Position numbers and translations under genes: made by a program. Positions 22,021-34,424 of a stretch of 64,000 nt of DNA are shown in pieces. Each line of letters starts with the position of its first letter. Positions within the stretch are counted from its first letter, which is position 1. The stretch covers positions 493,791 to 557,790 of the forward strand of contig NQMI01000010.1 of assembly GCA_002270565.1 (NCBI GenBank), read 5' to 3'. The notes under the pieces were generated by a model. It had not been told where the DNA came from. It did not search any database and saw only the letters and a program-made list of their open reading frames with translations. The DNA is from Stenocarpella maydis (lineage: Eukaryota > Ascomycota > Sordariomycetes > Diaporthales > Diaporthaceae).

Positions 22021-23345
22021 CTATATATATATATGGATCTAGGGTAAATATTAGAAATATATTTTAAATAAATATAGAAGTTATAAGATAATAAAGTTTA
22101 AATACTATTATAAAGATAATAGGATTATTCTTATTAATATATTATTATACTTTTCTAATATATTATAATTATTAAATATTATAGTATTTTTATTATTAAA
22201 GTATATAAATAATAATAAGATCAATCTCTTTATTTACGCCTTAATTACTTATATTATTAAGTGTGAGTATTGTATTATATTTAAGGTAGCTTATAATAAG
22301 ATTTTTATAAAAGAAAATATAAAAGCTAGGTTTAAAGGGCTAGGTTTTTTTATAGGATTTAAATTTCATTATTTTTAAGCTAGATATCTGCTTATAAACT
22401 TTAGAGTAATTATCCTTAATATTATTCTTAATGTAAGAATTATAAATACTTTTAAATACTTATTAAGCTATCTAATAATTAGTTTTATTAAGATTAAGAT
22501 CTCTAATTATTAAGTTAGTTTCCTTATATTAATTCTTAAGATAGGTAAAAAGTTTACAAAGGATATATAAATAATAGTATATTAAATTACGTTTTTAAAT
22601 AATTAGGTTTGTACTCTTAAGAGGGCTAATATTGGGTTTATAATGTATTAGAGGGCTAAACGAATTTAGGTTTAGCTTAAAGGAGTACTTAGTGTTAAGG
22701 AATCTCTAGTAATAATTAATAAAAAATGAAATGGGAAATAGTTAGCTAATAAAATAATTAGTAATAGTAAGGATTTGGTCCATAGTGGATTAAGTAAATG
22801 ATAATATAGTAATTATAGTAGGACTAGATATAATATAAAAATTTATAAGAAGGATATAGAAGAGTTTAATAATAGTAAATATAACTTAGTTAGTATTAAT
22901 TTGTATAAATATATATATATATATTAGTGGTTTATAGTGGATTAAGATTTTAAGAGTGAAGTTAGTATTATTTAGTATAAAGTATAATTTTCCTACTAAA
23001 AGTCACTCTCTTTAGATTAGTATTAGATCTACCCTAATACCTTTAAACTTTTCAAACTAATTAGATTTAAGTAATTAAGTATAGTTAGTATTAATTAGTG
23101 CGAACTTTTATTACTTACTTAGCTCTAAGCGGGTGCTGGGGTAGCCTAAAGTTGATGAATTTGCTAAAAACTGGCTACTTCCTGGTCCTGGCTACTACCT
23201 GGTACCCTATGGTATTCTTATTTATTCTTATATTTTGAAGTTATATTTTTAAATTATAATAATCCTTTTTATATTATTTTCGATTTAAGTTCATAAGTAT
23301 ATAAATCATAATAAAGGTAATTTAAATAATACCTTTATTCTATAT
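22021..23345. other. AT-rich repeat debris
   Basis: Heavily AT-rich DNA with no open frame of note. The last 250 bp contain a GCTCTAAGCGGGTGCTGGGG segment resembling repeats at 36.6 and 37.1 kb, and the 42-bp remnant seen near 718. Confidence 0.6.
22608..22760 (+). pseudogene. Possible pogo transposase C-terminal remnant
   Basis: The plus strand reads TLKRANIGFIMY, RAKRI and LKGVLSVKESLVIINKK, with stops at former CAG/CGA-type codons. The order hydrophobic helix, basic patch, then a G-V-L-S-V-x-E phrase resembles the C-terminal tail of fungal pogo-like transposases. Nothing upstream is legible. Weak evidence. Confidence 0.3.
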
Positions 23346-23350
23346 AATTA

Positions 23351-23946
23351 TCTGAAGAATTTGTGCTATAGAATAGCATTCAGTTCAGCGTGTGTGTTTC
23401 GGCAGGGTCGCAGTATGGTGCTCTGAGGCGAATTGGGACGATTGACAATGGTCTGGACAACTTTGTATTGAATTAAGTTGGGCTTCTGTAAGCCCTCCTT
23501 ATATACCCTCCGACGTCGTCTCACCCCTGGGCACGCTGCGGTCGGCTCTGGTGCAAATTTGCAAATGCCGGAAAATTCGCCCTTCCAACACACCATCTTT
23601 GGTTCCAAGCAGCCAGCCAACCATAGCCCTAGCAATGCCCAAATTAAGTACATACAAACTTCAGAAATCAGGCTATCCAATGCACTAAGTCATATACTTT
23701 TTGGGTAAGAAATAAGGGTAATGCAGAGGTCTGAATTAAGGTGCAAATGCAGGCCAAAATAATCGACTCACGGCCACCAAACTCATCTTGCGTCACGCAC
23801 GCACTGGGCGTACTTAGCGAAAATCGCCTGACTCGCAAGTCTAGGGTAACTCCTTGCTAGGAAGTCTAGGGTAACTCCTTACAACGAAGTCTAGGGTAAC
23901 TCCTTGCACGGAGTACCAACGCCCTGCTGAGCGGTTCCGTTTAACA
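23351..23946 (-). mobile_element. Solo LTR, family copy 4, with 5-bp target duplication
   Basis: Intact copy with three tandem units near 23837-23910. It is flanked on both sides by AATTA (23346-23350 and 23947-23951). This fixes the ends of the repeat: sense-strand start TGTTAAACGG and end TTCTTCAGA. A 5-bp duplication is typical of LTR retrotransposon integration, so this copy supports the LTR reading for the whole family. Little RIP damage is visible. Confidence 0.85.
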
Positions 23947-23951
23947 AATTA

Positions 23952-25190
23952 GGTAAGACTTATTTATCTTATTATGATATCTTTAAGTTTAGGTATTCTG
24001 CTAGAAGCCTAATTTAGTATAAGCTTCTTTAATTTTAAGGTTTATTTAGCCTTATTCTGTTACTTTTTAATAATNGATTATAATATAATAAGTAAATACT
24101 TACTGTTAATTAAAATTAAAATTCTTATTATTATCTTAAAAAGATATAAAGGCTATATAAATGAGACTTAAAAGCTAAAAGAAGTAATGTTAGGAATTAA
24201 TAATATTATAATATATTTAGAAAAAGAAATAAACTATAGAAGTTCTTAAAGAATATCCATTAAATAGTAGAGACCTTAAGAGAGTAGTGTATAGTTTAGC
24301 TAGTAATAAGCTATAGTTAAGTATAATACAGTTTTAAAAGAATAATTAAGGCCTTTAGTAACCGGTATACCTAAGAAGAGAATATAAATAGGTTATAAAA
24401 TAATTAAATAATTAAATAATAAAGTTTTAATAATTTGATATATTATAAAATTTAATTATTATATATTTTTCTCCTGATCTAGAATTCTGCATCTATTATA
24501 TTACCTAATGGGTAACCTTATCTTAACCTTTATTAGTTTATGGGTAAATTGTTACTGGGATGGGTTAATGTAGGGCAATTGTCACATCCTAAACGATATA
24601 TACTAGGTACTTCTGGACCTTCTGGAGCACGTGCTCCTTTTTCACAGTGCAGCGGTATAATCTGACAGTAATGATTAATCGCATTGCAAACTTCGCGCTT
24701 CGGCACCGACGAGCGTTGTTGCCACTCGTCCCAAGTATTGTCCCTTGGCATTTGCTCCAAAGTAACGTCGGACTTCGGTACCTTCATTGGTAATGTCGGT
24801 CTACTCGTGGCCCCTAAATGAAACACCAGACTGTTGGAATTGCTGGGGCTTGCACTACCCAGCATATGACATCAGTTGCTTTACTGACTCGGGATCCTGT
24901 AGTGCTACAGGGCTGCTATCGCAGGTTAAGACTTGCAAGGCTGCTCGCATCGCGATTCGTGGACACCTGGGAGGGTTTCTTGGCTCTGGAGTCAGCATGG
25001 CAACTGCGTTAAAGTGCAACGATAAGCGAATTATGCAAGGTGCCGCTGGTGCCGACTGGGGCTATTTTTACAAGAATTTCACGAATCGTCACTTCCAGGG
25101 TTCCCTAGTTCAGACGATAGATAGAGTCCTAGTAATTATAGATTAAGCCTTGTAATCATGTGTCCCGGCGGAACTATTTAATCCACTATA
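23952..25190. other. AT-rich debris passing into gene-type DNA
   Basis: To about 24530 the DNA is AT-rich (one ambiguous base at 24075). From there composition is normal. A 119-codon frame at 24787-25146 has no recognisable domain and is not called. Confidence 0.5.
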
Positions 25191-25266
25191 TATGGTTAAG
25201 AGGCAGTTCGCATTCAGGACGATCTGGCTCGGCCTAAGGAACTTACCCAACAAATCCGAATTCGCT

Positions 25267-26421
25267 ATGGCAACCTATCAAGCACACTTTAGGCCTGTTG
25301 TCGATTGGGACGCAAAACCTTTGCCACCGCTGCCACTCGACCAGGCGAGCCCTGGCAGACATTGCAACCGAGGGCTCAATAATAACCCCGAGAAGTCAGT
25401 AACGGCAGTGCATAGGACGGGCAATGTATTTCTTCCGGAATTCGACATCGGAAAACCCCATGAGGCCGATTCTCGGGTCGTCCTAGATAATCCCACGCCG
25501 ACACGACCAAACCACCAGTGGTCGCCTTCAATAGTCAGTGCCTCAGTCAATTACATGTTGGGAAAGCAGGATATCGACTTGGCCCCCGAAAGACTTTGGC
25601 ATTCACATCGAAAATCTGATCATCAGCAGACCCGCCGCTCTGCTCGCATCAAGGCGCCACCAGCCATCAGGACATTAGAAGATCTGAGTCTTCGGCCCCA
25701 GTTTAGACAGATCGTCGGTGTCGATAGTCCGCGCAAAGCAAGGACAGGCCAGTGGGAACCGATCTCGTCGCAGGCTACTCCCAACCACACGACAGCGGAC
25801 CGCCCAACATGGATAGCAAGTGCATACAGCGAGGCTAATGGACCCAGACGTGAAGTGGACATGTTATTCCGTATGGAGGAGATTGTTGAGGGACGGGGGA
25901 AGCCCGAGGATGATGATGAGATTCATCGACGTCTGAAAAGCTTGATTCAGTCACCCGGATTCGCAGCGATACGGCCCTTCCCCGACTGCTCGGCTGCGGC
26001 TCCGCGCGAGGATGAGCCACGGGAGCAGGGACCAACATATTACCCCGAGCAGACACTGCACGACCAGAGAAGCAGTCGAGAGATGTATCACGAGTTGGTA
26101 GTTGAGTTGGCCCAGAGCGCATCTGCTGCTCCCGTACTAGCACCGTCAAACCCAGTTCAGGTCGACGGCCACGCACCCGTCTCCTTCCTTTTGCATCATC
26201 GACGACACCACTCCTCACTGTCTGCGGAGGCTGATCGACTGCACTGTGGAGATGCATATGCACCCTGCCCTCACGTGAGCAAGCCGGCCGTCAAATCAAT
26301 CAGCGTCTTTGACCATGAGTCTTCAGACTCGGAATCAGACTCTGACTCGAGACCGCTCTGGTCCCCGAAACTCGCGTTCCTGGGCCGCCGACCAGCTTCA
26401 AAGCCCACCAAGCGGCAGTGA
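25267..26421 (+). CDS. Uncharacterised protein with acidic Ser-rich C-terminus
   Basis: A single open frame of 384 residues. No family was recognised. The N-terminus carries VDWDAKPLPPLPLD, a proline motif common in fungal signalling or cytoskeletal adaptors. The middle is polar and apparently disordered, with basic patches (HQQTRRSARIKAPP). One short predicted helix carries EDDDEIHRRLKSLI. The end has SSDSESDSDSR followed by a basic tail, suited to casein-kinase phosphorylation and nuclear import, which is inference. An in-frame ATG at 25192 would add 25 residues; the ATG at 25267 has the better context (G at -3 and G at +4). It sits between repeat debris and a long intergenic region. Confidence 0.6.
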   Translation: MATYQAHFRPVVDWDAKPLPPLPLDQASPGRHCNRGLNNNPEKSVTAVHRTGNVFLPEFDIGKPHEADSRVVLDNPTPTRPNHQWSPSIVSASVNYMLGKQDIDLAPERLWHSHRKSDHQQTRRSARIKAPPAIRTLEDLSLRPQFRQIVGVDSPRKARTGQWEPISSQATPNHTTADRPTWIASAYSEANGPRREVDMLFRMEEIVEGRGKPEDDDEIHRRLKSLIQSPGFAAIRPFPDCSAAAPREDEPREQGPTYYPEQTLHDQRSSREMYHELVVELAQSASAAPVLAPSNPVQVDGHAPVSFLLHHRRHHSSLSAEADRLHCGDAYAPCPHVSKPAVKSISVFDHESSDSESDSDSRPLWSPKLAFLGRRPASKPTKRQ

Positions 26422-27496
26422 TGGCAATGGGATTCTTAGGCTGACTTTGGCTCTACGAGATAACAGCCTATACTACAAGGCTAAGTTCTCAAAAAGCCCT
26501 GTTCGGACTACCAAAACGTTGGAAGGAAGCTAGACTGGGGTATCGCTACGGTATGATGCTGCCCATCTGTGATAGCGTTCTTTCAGGAAATCCAGCACGC
26601 CTTGATTCATGTATATAGGATATCACATGCATGCAAACAGCATGGCATCATATGAGAAATCATTCGAGACTTTGTCTACTTTGTCTCTTTCTTGCCCCTA
26701 ATCAATGAGAGGAATCGCCAGAGTGGAAGTCCTAGTCTCACTGAGTCATAATCTCGCCATTGTTCCAAATCTGTAAATTGCCCTGTCTTCTGCACAGGTG
26801 TTAATGATATTGCTGTACACGCGAGTTTTTAGGATTTAAGCAAATATTCTCTGCTCTGTGATTCCCGAGGTCATTTATTCTAGTTAATTTCTCACTATGG
26901 CTTAGGACGGCAATGGTCTGCCGAGGTGCTTCTGTGAGCTGTATGCTATGAATGGTTGGCTCCTAGGTAATTAACTGACCTCAAGGTTCTGTTTGCCACT
27001 TCCAAGTCTGTACGCGGCTCAAAGCTGGCCTCACCTACCTAGACAGCTTCGTCAGAAGGCTGTGGCTAGTTTCTTAGATATGGACCATCGTATTCTGAAC
27101 CTACTATTATTGATATTGTATTCATCCTCTGATGCCAGGCCTTTGAGCATTTACAACTATACAGAGGGACCGTTTGTAGCTCTTCATTTTTGGTTTTGAA
27201 CAAAATACCTGAGAGTTTTGTGATTGGATAAGGAATGAAATCAGCTATGTTGGTACTTAGATCTACAGCCAAGCATACTGATAATTGTTCCTTAGAGTCT
27301 CATTTCTTCATCAGTCGTTTACTTCAGTGTCCAGAAGTAGGCAGTCCAAGTCGCTGCCATAGCCCGCTCTCGACCCGCGAGGCCCAGTTCTCGAGCGGCA
27401 AGCCACGGCTCCCAAATCCCACTGCAATACTGATTACTGGACCAAAACACACTCTGGTACCTAACTCACTGAACAAAACCAAGGTGACAAGTCCTA
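26422..27496. other. Intergenic between convergent genes
   Basis: Contains the 3' flanks of the two neighbouring genes. No additional gene is recognised. Confidence 0.5.
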
Positions 27497-30151
27497 TCAT
27501 GTCACGTGCCAGACACCCCACGAGTCGTAAATTGAACTCTCCCCATCCATCCACATCTGCAGCTCCTTGCCGTAGGTATGACTCTCGGGAGGCATGCCGG
27601 GAAACTCCAGGGAGTTGTAGAAGCCTTCAACGTCAAATGGCATGGCAAGGTTTGCCTCAAGGACCTCGTCGCTCATGATATGGCAAGCCCCAGCCCCCAA
27701 AGTCTCGCTGTCACCCAGGCTCATGCCACCAGAGGCCCACTCCATCTCATTCTCGTTCGTGACGGCTTGCTCCTTAAACCGCAGGGGGCGGATCCGCTCA
27801 ACGAGCTCCGTAAGGTCGTTGAGCACACCGAGGCAGTCTGAAGCATAGCCTGTCGGCCCGGACGAGATGCCCATACCGCCAGTCCTACCGCTGCTGGACA
27901 GACACTCCGTCTGCGCCTCCCTCTCGAAGGCCTTCCGTGCGAAGCGCAGCGCATTTGCATCCGATGAATGGAAAGATGTGAAAACCATCTGATACAAGAG
28001 CATTATCACCGCGGCGTTGAAAATGTGGTGTAGGTCTATCATGATCGGCTTGCCGGGCGTTGCACCACCCTGGTTGCACCGCATTAAAATATGCCGCCCT
28101 AACCGCAGATTACGTCGTGCAGCATTGGCGCACTCTAGAAGCAAGACGATGTGCTCGTGATCATAGATTTCACGCGGCGCCTTGATTAGGTCCCCACCGA
28201 TGTAGGATTTCACGGCTAGGAAGAAGAGCGGGCGGATAGTGAGGATCATCAGCTGACATGACACTGTCAGGTTTCTGCACTGTGATCGACGGGCCACACA
28301 GCCTCTGAGCGGATGACACAAAAGTAGCTCACCTGATGGTACTTCATGTGTAAGGTGCATAGTGCTCTGTCTGCATATATCGCATTGGCATCGTCGTAGT
28401 CGGTATCAAAAGGCGACTCCGCTTGAAGATCCAACGGCATTCGGAGCGCTGCTGGAAGGCCTTTGAGCCAGTCTCCCAACATTTTGAGGGGCACGTCGAC
28501 TTGAGCCTTCAGATCTTGGTCGGCCAGGACCTTCGGTGCGACGGAGTATGTGTTCGAAACGATGTAGCCGGCGATTTTCGCCAGCTGGACGTGGGCCATC
28601 AGGCCTGCAGGAGGGGGTAATGGTCTGCAAGACATTTTGTTAATTAGCAGCGATCTCATGGGGAGCTCTCCCTACTCACAGGATATTGCGGGGTTTGCGG
28701 AGCTGGAAGGATTCGTCTGGGTACACAGGCGGGCGCCCCATCAGGCAACCTGCGTCTCTCGTCAGGCAGAAGAGAGTCCATACTATGCGAACATCCTTCT
28801 CGTCCCCCGATAGGCCTCTCAACCCGCCGCACATGCAGCATATGCTCATGGCGTGAGACAGATAATTGTATGAGTTGTCTCTGCGATTGACCTCGGCCAT
28901 GTACATTGCCATGAGCGCCAAGGCGGGGACATCTCGAATGCTGTAGCGTGAGATGTCCCACGGGTCCCCAAGGATCGTGCGGGCTGCTGCGAGGAACATT
29001 TCTCCCAACTGGCCATCTTTCCTAGAGTTGGCAGTTGTCAGAGAGAATATTGTACCCAGCGCGAAGGCAGCATGGTAGAGAGCCTGCTCCCGGCCCTGTG
29101 CACTCTTCCAACCCTGCAGCGAGAGGTCGCCGAAGTAATAGATGCCTCCGCATCCCCACTGCCCCATGGAGTTCTGCATGTATCTGCTGACTTGAAAAAG
29201 TAAATGCCCAGCTTGTTCGTCGCTGATCTGGTTGGCTGGGCTGGCGTTGTTGAGCGTGGGTATACGCAGCAGGCGCGAGTCCGATGTCTGATACTGCCCG
29301 CGAGAGGCAAGGAACGAGGAACCGGGAGTGGTCTCTGTGGGTGTGTCATTGTACCCGAGGGCGGTCCTCAGGGTGTGCATGAACTTCTTGAGGTGGTCGA
29401 GGAATGTGGCACCCGAGGTTCCACCAAGCCAGCGTTTGGTCCCATCGTGATCCTGGAGGAAAGAACCCTCCGTAGGTGCCGCATCGGCATCGCCAGTAGC
29501 TCTCCTCTGTGGCTGGCTTCGACGGTGTTGGTTGGCAGTGCTCTGAGGGGATGAGCCCAAGGTCGAGCTCGACGCAGCGGGCGACGTGTTCTGCCGGTCG
29601 TCATGGCCAGCAAATGCCGTGCCGGGCGTCGAGTCGACGACGTGTTGCAGCTGGGCCTGCAGCCTCGTGCGCGCGCAAGAGTTGGGCACCTCCAGTATGG
29701 CTTGCTCCAGCGTATGTTGCAACCTGTCTTTTGCCGCATGGAGATTCTCCCACTCGGTGAGTGGGACGTGGATTTTTTCGCCCCAGGGAGGATAAAAACA
29801 TTCTCGGCCGCTCCCAAGGCATTGCTCACAAGGCTCCTGACCCGAGCACTTGATGCGTTTTTGATTGCATGGCGTGCACCTGTACGCGCGGTATCAGCAG
29901 GCACGGATCGGGCTCGAGGGTGCATTCCGAGCAGGAACCTGCGCGAGCACCGCAGTCTGTAGCTCCGGGCGGAAGGCATGGGGGCGGTGGTGGGAGGCAA
30001 AGGACAGAGAGACTGAGGTTGCTACTCACGCTCGCCGTACCCGTTTTCTCTTGGCCTCTGAGACGTAGATCTTGCGGCGGTTCACGGGCAGCCTGCCGTC
30101 GTGCCTGAACACATTCGTCCTGCCAGCAGCCGGAGGAGCAGGAGTACGCAT
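27497..30151 (-). CDS. Zn2Cys6 transcription factor with fungal-trans domain
   Basis: A four-exon model: 30151-30030, 29879-28680, 28624-28333 and 28252-27497. The introns are 150, 55 and 80 bp, all GT-AG with matching phases, giving 789 residues. The DNA-binding cluster follows a basic run (KRKRVRRA) and reads CTPCNQKRIKC then CEQC and a last Cys. The six cysteines are C42, C45, C52, C58, C61 and C68, split by the first intron directly before C42. The downstream part has the fungal-trans (PF04082-like) features: residues about 230-420 with YHAAFALGTIFSL, ALALMAMYMAEVNRRDNSY and AMSICCMCGGLRGLS. It should be a nuclear DNA-binding regulator; targets are unknown. The start was chosen as the ATG nearest the cluster. 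Confidence 0.85.
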
Positions 30152-30170
30152 GTCGAACGGTGGATGTGGT

Positions 30171-30220
30171 TGTCTGAGCCAGCCTGTCTGAGCCAGCCTG
30201 TCTGAGCCAGCCTGTCTCAG
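30171..30220. repeat. 14-bp tandem repeat upstream of the regulator
   Basis: Three and a half copies of TGTCTGAGCCAGCC, just 20 bp upstream of the chosen start of the Zn2Cys6 gene, so within its leader or promoter. Confidence 0.8.
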
Positions 30221-31678
30221 TCGGGGCGTCGGGGCTGCGCCAAAGAAGAATATCGCCTGACGGGTTGCCACAGGGCAGCACACGAGATCCTGATTGTTAC
30301 GGGTGATCATTGAAGCGGCCACAGTGCGTCCGCGGTGGAGATTCTTATAACCAGCAAGAAGCAATCACTGGACGCAGTCTGCAGCAGTGGTTCGAAGCGG
30401 CCCGCTCGAGCCAGCTCTGGTCCTCGAAGCACTCGGTGCGCACGTATGTCCTCTTCCCGCGTGGTGAGAGCAAGGCTCGGCTGTGTTGCAGTCCGTCGAC
30501 GGATGGGCCAGAGGCCAGCTGGGCGACCTCTTCGCTCCCCCTTCCGGGCAGCTCGCTGGCGAGCACCTGACCCGGCCCTGCTGTCGTGCTGCTTCGTTGC
30601 CCGGGGGGCGACCGCTGCTGTCGTGACCAGGGACGACGGTTGCTCGAATTGTGGGGCAGCTTGCCTGGTTGATTGGACGGGCTGTGGTGCGATCAAAAGC
30701 AGTTCAGGCTTGGGCAGTGCGGTCTCTGCGGACATGGATACAGTCACGCCGTGTTTGTGCTGGACGTAGCAAGGAACAGAACGTGTTGCTGTGGCCCCCC
30801 TCCCAGGAGCGGACCGGCCCAGGGCTGAGGAAAGCCGCTGGCAAGAGGCAACGGATTGGGAGCAGGGCCGCACATGGGTGGTGGAGTGGCGATGGCTTGA
30901 TCCCCCCTCGGGCCACTCAACACACACACACACACACCCACCGAGGGCTGCTGGGCCAGCAGCATCAGCAGCGGGGCACAGGATGGTGGTGCAGCGCTCA
31001 TGTGCCTTGCCTAGTGTAGCAGGGCCTATGGCAGGGAACACATCTGATGGTGGTGGGTGGGGGGCTTGGCTTGATCGTGGGCCTCACCCCGCATCTGCCT
31101 GCGCCCAAGATTGCAGTTGATCGATGCTGGCAGCCGCCTGGCGACCGGGCGTGTGCCATCTTGCGCCCGCTTTGGATGCTGTGGCCCATGTGAAGGCGGT
31201 CTCGCGGGGGTTACACAGGCTGCCTACACACCGTCTCCTGCTCACAGAGTGTGGAACCGAGGACGCCAAACAAGCCGGGGTGGTGGGTTTTGCGAGGGGA
31301 GGGGGCGCGTTCGCTACGGCCTGTCCAGCCTTGTCTAGTGCATCATCAGATCATAGATCCTTTGCTCTGCTTTGCTTTTGCGTCTCTGGGGATTGGCGGC
31401 ATCACAGCCACCCCAGAGGTAGGTCTCGGGGTTGGGCCGGCCAGGCTGCGTGTCCAGGTGCCTGACTGGCGCAGGAATTGCAATGCGGGAGTGTACCTAG
31501 ATATATATATATAGGTGTGGAATATCCCGGGTATCGTACCAGCGCTGCGGCATCAGGCTTTCGTCCGGCCGGGTTGGTATGCGCCCCCCTCCCCCCGCCC
31601 AAATGGGTAACCACTGCAACTCCAGTCTCGTTCCGGTGCGCTGATGCATCATGGCCGAGCCCCGCGAGCCACCTCCCT
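30221..31678. other. Intergenic, GC-rich, no gene recognised
   Basis: Overlapping GC-driven open frames exist on both strands (for example minus 30307-31041) but without domains. A short CA repeat lies near 30920. This is probably the long upstream region of the Zn2Cys6 gene plus the 3' flank of the next gene. Confidence 0.5.
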
Positions 31679-33845
31679 TCAGATGTCCTGGAACAATCTC
31701 TCCTCTTCAGTCCCCAACATCTCAGAGTACTTCGCTATGTCTTCCGTCGTCAACTGGCCTCGCTCAGTAATGTAGACATCGACGAGATCCGGGGGTATCC
31801 ACTCAAAGAACACGTTGCGAATGTGTACTTGGACCTTGTCGTTGCCAGCGCCAGAGGTTATGGTACCCGCAGAATTCTTGACTCTCTCGCTATTGAAGTC
31901 GGCCGTCCAAGCGCGCACCAAATGAGCGGGGTCGTTATTTTCCACAACATGCGCGGCTGCAGCCCCGGGGATTGCGACCTTTTCCGTCTCGCTTACTATG
32001 ACTATCTTTGCTTTTGGCGAGACATGCTTAGCGCTGAGGATCGCAGGCAGTGAGCCTGTCTTGTTGCTGACTGCTCCGGTTTCCGCGATTCTATCCGCAC
32101 CTATCAGGACAATATCCACATCATCCGAAGCAAGGGCCGAGCTTGCATCCGTGTACAGCGTGAGTATCAGTTTCGGGGCGGAGTCCCCGTGAGGTTGCCG
32201 GGCATCGCTCATGGCCTCCTTTGTCGACGCAGAAGGAGGGGGCGTGGATTTGGACAGCGTGCTCGCGAGGGACACGCCCTCGAACAGCGGCCGTGACTCG
32301 AGGATGCGCAGATCGAGTTGTATGTCAGTATTCGCGATGACTTCGCAGAGCGCACACGTGATTGTGGAACTCTCGGACATTGTTAGCACTTTGAGCGGTC
32401 GAGCCCGCCAAGGCTCCGAGGTGTCATGTTCTTTCAGGAAGTTGGCAAAGGCGATGGAGATCTCACTGGCTGAGGCCTGCCTGGAAGCGATGGCACGATC
32501 TAGCTCCTCGACCGCAGCCTGTCTCCACTGGGCCACCGGCTTGTCCCGGAGCTGCTGCGTACGTCTCTCGATCCCACGCAGAGCAGACAGCAAGGCACTC
32601 AGCACAGCTGCCCCCATTGATTCGCGGCCATTCTTCCAAATATGCCATGAGGCAAATCGCACTCGACTCCACCACTGCTCAGGTGGCTGGTGTGTGTCCA
32701 TCTTTGCGACGATATCGCGCAAGATCTCGAGTGCATTACCAGCAAGCCTAGTCCCGCGTTAATGAGCTGCTGTGAGTCCCAGAGTAAACACTCTGGAATA
32801 TTCTCAAACATGACAGATTGGAATCAGGCAGAGAACAATGGTGCTTACTGTCGTGCCCCGCTAACGTAGTCATTCTTGAGACTCTCCAGTCCGTTGGTGA
32901 GGACAGCACCAGCCTCACTACCTAGGTCTTTTTCGAACCTGAGTCGATGTCAGATATCCCTGTTCTCTTAAATGCCAGAGGCTAAGGCAAGCTCAGGTTC
33001 GGGCTCTGCACGAGGCTATGGCCCATGCAAATGCAATGAGCCGGCTCAACCGCTGACAATGCTCAGATACACGCCGCCATGTATGAAGTAGCGGAAATCT
33101 GAGGGAAATACTGACCAGACTCGCCGGAGGCTCTCGGCCAATCTTGGCACGGCGCCGAAACTCTGTGAATCCTCAACCTCGAAAGGGTTATACCATGCCC
33201 AGGTGTCGTGTTCCCAATCGAGTTTGATAGCCTCCTCCCCCTTTCCGCCCTCAGCAGCCTCCTTCAACCGGAAGGCAAATGGATAGATGGTCCACTCTCT
33301 CCCGATAGATTCATCAGGCAGGACGTAGCTCTTGCCCTGGCGCATGAGCTCAAGGGAGGTAGGCGTCAAAGTGGTCTCTTCACGAATCTCTCTCCAAGCT
33401 GCCGCTTCAGGCGAGGGATCCTCGGGGTCTATACTGCCCGAGACCACTGCCCAGCGATGTCTAGGCGGACATGTAAGCCATTTGGAGGTGGCGCAGACCA
33501 TGGCAAAGAGCTCCGGAGAAGGAAGTCAGGCAGGGCTGAGCCCCTGGGAAGAACTTACTGATATGTACGCACTTGACCACTCCGCTTGAACAATGCGACC
33601 TTGGCCTTGCGCTCGCCATTCTCCTCGACGAACTTGTACAGGAAGGAAGAGACAACCGAACGCTTCTGCAGGGCCGGCTTGGCACCTTCACCAACCGATG
33701 CCATTGTAGAACCACGGCGAGCAGCAGCCAAAGATTGAGATGTTCTGTAAAGCAAGGCCTGGATGCGTCGGGCAGGGCCAACAGAGGAGCGGCTGCAGGG
33801 GAACTGCGCGCGCAGGCTGGGGCTGAGGGGCAGATGCAGCGTCAT
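31679..33845 (-). CDS. Nudix domain fused to eIF2B-like (IF-2B family) domain
   Basis: A four-exon model: 33845-33559, 33460-33071, 32938-32849 and 32747-31679. The introns are 98, 132 and 101 bp with consistent phases, giving 611 residues. The first 47 residues are Arg/Ser-rich without acidic residues (SVGPARRIQALLYRTSQSL), so a mitochondrial presequence is possible. A second in-frame ATG at 33702-33704 starts a 564-residue form. Residues about 60-225 are Nudix-like: HRWAVVSGSIDPEDP then AAAWREIREETTL. The box lacks the first conserved Glu and final Gly, so hydrolase activity is doubtful. Residues about 255-605 match eIF2B alpha/MtnA-type proteins: MGAAVLSALLSAL, LTMSESSTI, and VLIGADRIAETGAVSNKTGS, with VFFEWIPPDLVDVYITERG near the end. 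The substrate or partner is unknown. Confidence 0.85.
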
Positions 33846-34348
33846 GGTCTATGTCATGATTGATGCAACCAATCACGGCCTTGAGCTTTCTGTTCCGGTG
33901 ACAACGACGACCGGATGGCCCGGGATGAAAGGATGAGGTCTGAGACCAGGTCCAGTTGCTAGGAGTACGGTATATATTTGGGCGATGATGCAACCGGGAT
34001 GCGGGCGGATGATGGTTTGAGAGGGGCAGGCAAACACCATACCTCAGGTACGTGTTCAGATAGGATGACCCCTTTCTATATTGCGCAAGCCATGCCAACC
34101 GTTAACGGAAATTAAAACTTGGACCTCCTGCTACTAAATATAATTGTAAGATTGTATGTGATCAGAGATAACATATGTGATTGACTTGATCGTGTCTGTC
34201 TTGTGTGTTGCTCCTTGTTCATGGCGGCCGCTCCTTTCCAGTGGTCGGGGCTTTTTGCCAGATCTTAGCATGCGTGCCTGAGGCACCTTCCTCAGAGCAG
34301 GCCCTAGAGTCTGGTCCCAATCTAGGGCTTTTAATTAATTAATTAATC

Positions 34349-34351
<3 letters not shown>
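33846..34351. other. Promoter region and edge of AT-rich block
   Basis: Upstream flank of the Nudix/eIF2B-like gene, normal composition to about 34120, then increasingly AT-rich. No gene recognised. Confidence 0.5.

Positions 34352-34409
<58 letters not shown>
34352..34409. repeat. (TAA)n microsatellite
   Basis: About 19 perfect trinucleotide units, ending 15 bp before the run of Ns. It probably helped break the assembly. Confidence 0.95.
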
Positions 34410-34424
34410 TTAAACTAAAAATGC

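Noticed and set aside
30307..31041. 244-codon minus-strand open frame upstream of the Zn2Cys6 gene
   Set aside because: No domain, competing frames on the other strand, and low-complexity composition.
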